Source of the DNA: Bdellovibrio sp. ZAP7
GTDB lineage: Bacteria; Bdellovibrionota; FAC87; UBA2466
Assembly (NCBI GenBank): GCA_945878405.1
Contig: CAMCTJ010000009.1
Location: 59,379 to 123,378 of the forward strand
Direction: 5' to 3'
Length of the DNA: 64,000 bases
The notes beneath the pieces were generated by a model. The model made no database searches. It had not been told where the DNA came from and saw nothing but the letters and a program-made list of their open reading frames with translations. Made by a program: the position numbers and the translations under genes. How positions within the stretch are numbered: the stretch's first letter is position 1; each line of letters begins with the position of its first letter. Positions 63,595 to 64,000 of the stretch are shown in pieces.

Positions 63595-64000
63595 CCCACA
63601 ATCTCTCACTGGAAGTACTCATGAGGAAGCAGAGAAAGCTTTGGGGGAAGCTCTCGGAGTTATTAAAGACAAAGTACCCCAGGTAACAATTGTGGTTGAA
63701 GATAAGCCCGCGCTTCAAGAAGGCGAAATGAAGTTCATTGCCGACGTACTGACCGATGCAAAATGGAAGGAAAACGCCAGTCTTTCTCAATTTTTGAAGG
63801 ACAATCCAGCTATATTCTGTGCGTATTCACAAACACCCGAAGGGGATTTTAAACGGACTTGTATCAATGTAACTGAGCTCGCATCAAAAATAATGGACCG
63901 TGTTGCTGCTGGTGATTTGAGTGGAATCACTCAAGCTGTCTCAGAGGTAAAAGATACAGCCATTTACGAGGAAATAATCGATTTTGAGCAATATGAAAAC
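63587..64000 (+). CDS. Unknown protein, 5' part of a gene cut by the window edge
   Basis: An open frame runs from ATG at 63587 to the end of the window (138 codons, no stop) and is missing from the ORF track. It overlaps the response regulator stop by 8 bases, continuing the overlapping kinase-regulator operon. The sequence is acidic and soluble (MGDPQSLTGSTHEEAEK...; KFIADVLTDAKWKENASLSQFL), with helix-rich composition. No family is recognised. The tight overlap suggests a partner of the two-component system. Confidence 0.72.
   Translation, partial: MGDPQSLTGSTHEEAEKALGEALGVIKDKVPQVTIVVEDKPALQEGEMKFIADVLTDAKWKENASLSQFLKDNPAIFCAYSQTPEGDFKRTCINVTELASKIMDRVAAGDLSGITQAVSEVKDTAIYEEIIDFEQYEN

Noticed and set aside
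1-64000. Mobile elements, CRISPR arrays, tRNA or rRNA genes
   Set aside because: Scanning the gaps by eye showed no transposase, terminal inverted repeats, spaced direct repeats, tRNA cloverleaf or rRNA sequence. A tRNAscan/Infernal run could still find something I missed.

Overview
The window looks like a contiguous piece of the chromosome of a Gram-negative bacterium. Outer-membrane biogenesis genes (bamA, skp, lolC/E-lolD, an LpoB-like lipoprotein, several lipobox proteins) show the cell type. The combination of a split b6-type cytochrome b with a Rieske protein and a large eight-haem cytochrome c, a B12-dependent class II ribonucleotide reductase, paired ArsA-like ATPases and many unrecognised exported proteins best fits the former Deltaproteobacteria, most likely Bdellovibrionota. 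That placement is inferred from gene content, not computed. I see no insertion sequence, prophage, CRISPR array, tRNA or rRNA.

Layout. 1-7 kb: end of a MATE transporter, an arginase-family hydrolase, a Wzt/Wzm-like polysaccharide export ABC pair, a DedA protein and polA. 7-10.6 kb: nrdJ behind a good promoter and a structured leader. 10.6-14 kb: an exported protein, an orphan DNA methyltransferase, an ExoD-like protein, a thioesterase and an outer-membrane-type protein. 14-18.4 kb: a compact AddAB pair on the minus strand. 18.4-22.6 kb: a DUF503 protein, a sugar-nucleotide epimerase, two overlapping ArsA-like ATPases and a lipase-like hydrolase. 22.8-28.3 kb: a respiratory operon (Rieske, b6-like cytochrome b, subunit-IV-like protein, octahaem cytochrome c). 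28.3-36.4 kb: envelope and housekeeping genes (LpoB-like, valS, lolC/E, lolD, bamA, skp). 36.4-54.2 kb: lipoproteins, fdxA, haem-motif exported proteins, an aminotransferase, dus, a UvrD/PcrA helicase, rfbC, two CBS-domain proteins, a Fis-type regulator with a degenerate receiver, a chalcone-isomerase-like protein and a fasciclin protein. 54.3-57.3 kb: a fatty-acid desaturase and the ABC-F protein Uup.

57.3-62.1 kb is the most distinctive part, a light-related cluster. A xanthorhodopsin-like proton pump (D94/T98/E105/K233) is followed by a Brp/Blh-family beta-carotene cleavage enzyme that would make its retinal. Divergent from the rhodopsin is a translationally coupled pair: a retinol-dehydrogenase-like SDR and a photolyase/cryptochrome-like protein whose FAD-binding domain is N-terminal and whose alpha/beta-like domain appears to be C-terminal, the reverse of the usual order. 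Two small DoxX-like membrane proteins follow. No carotenoid biosynthesis genes are in the window, so beta-carotene would have to be made elsewhere. The window ends in a histidine kinase, a response regulator and a truncated unknown gene, all overlapping.

Most genes form short operons with overlapping stop and start codons. Where the ORF track starts upstream of a good ribosome binding site, I chose the internal start and say so in the entry.
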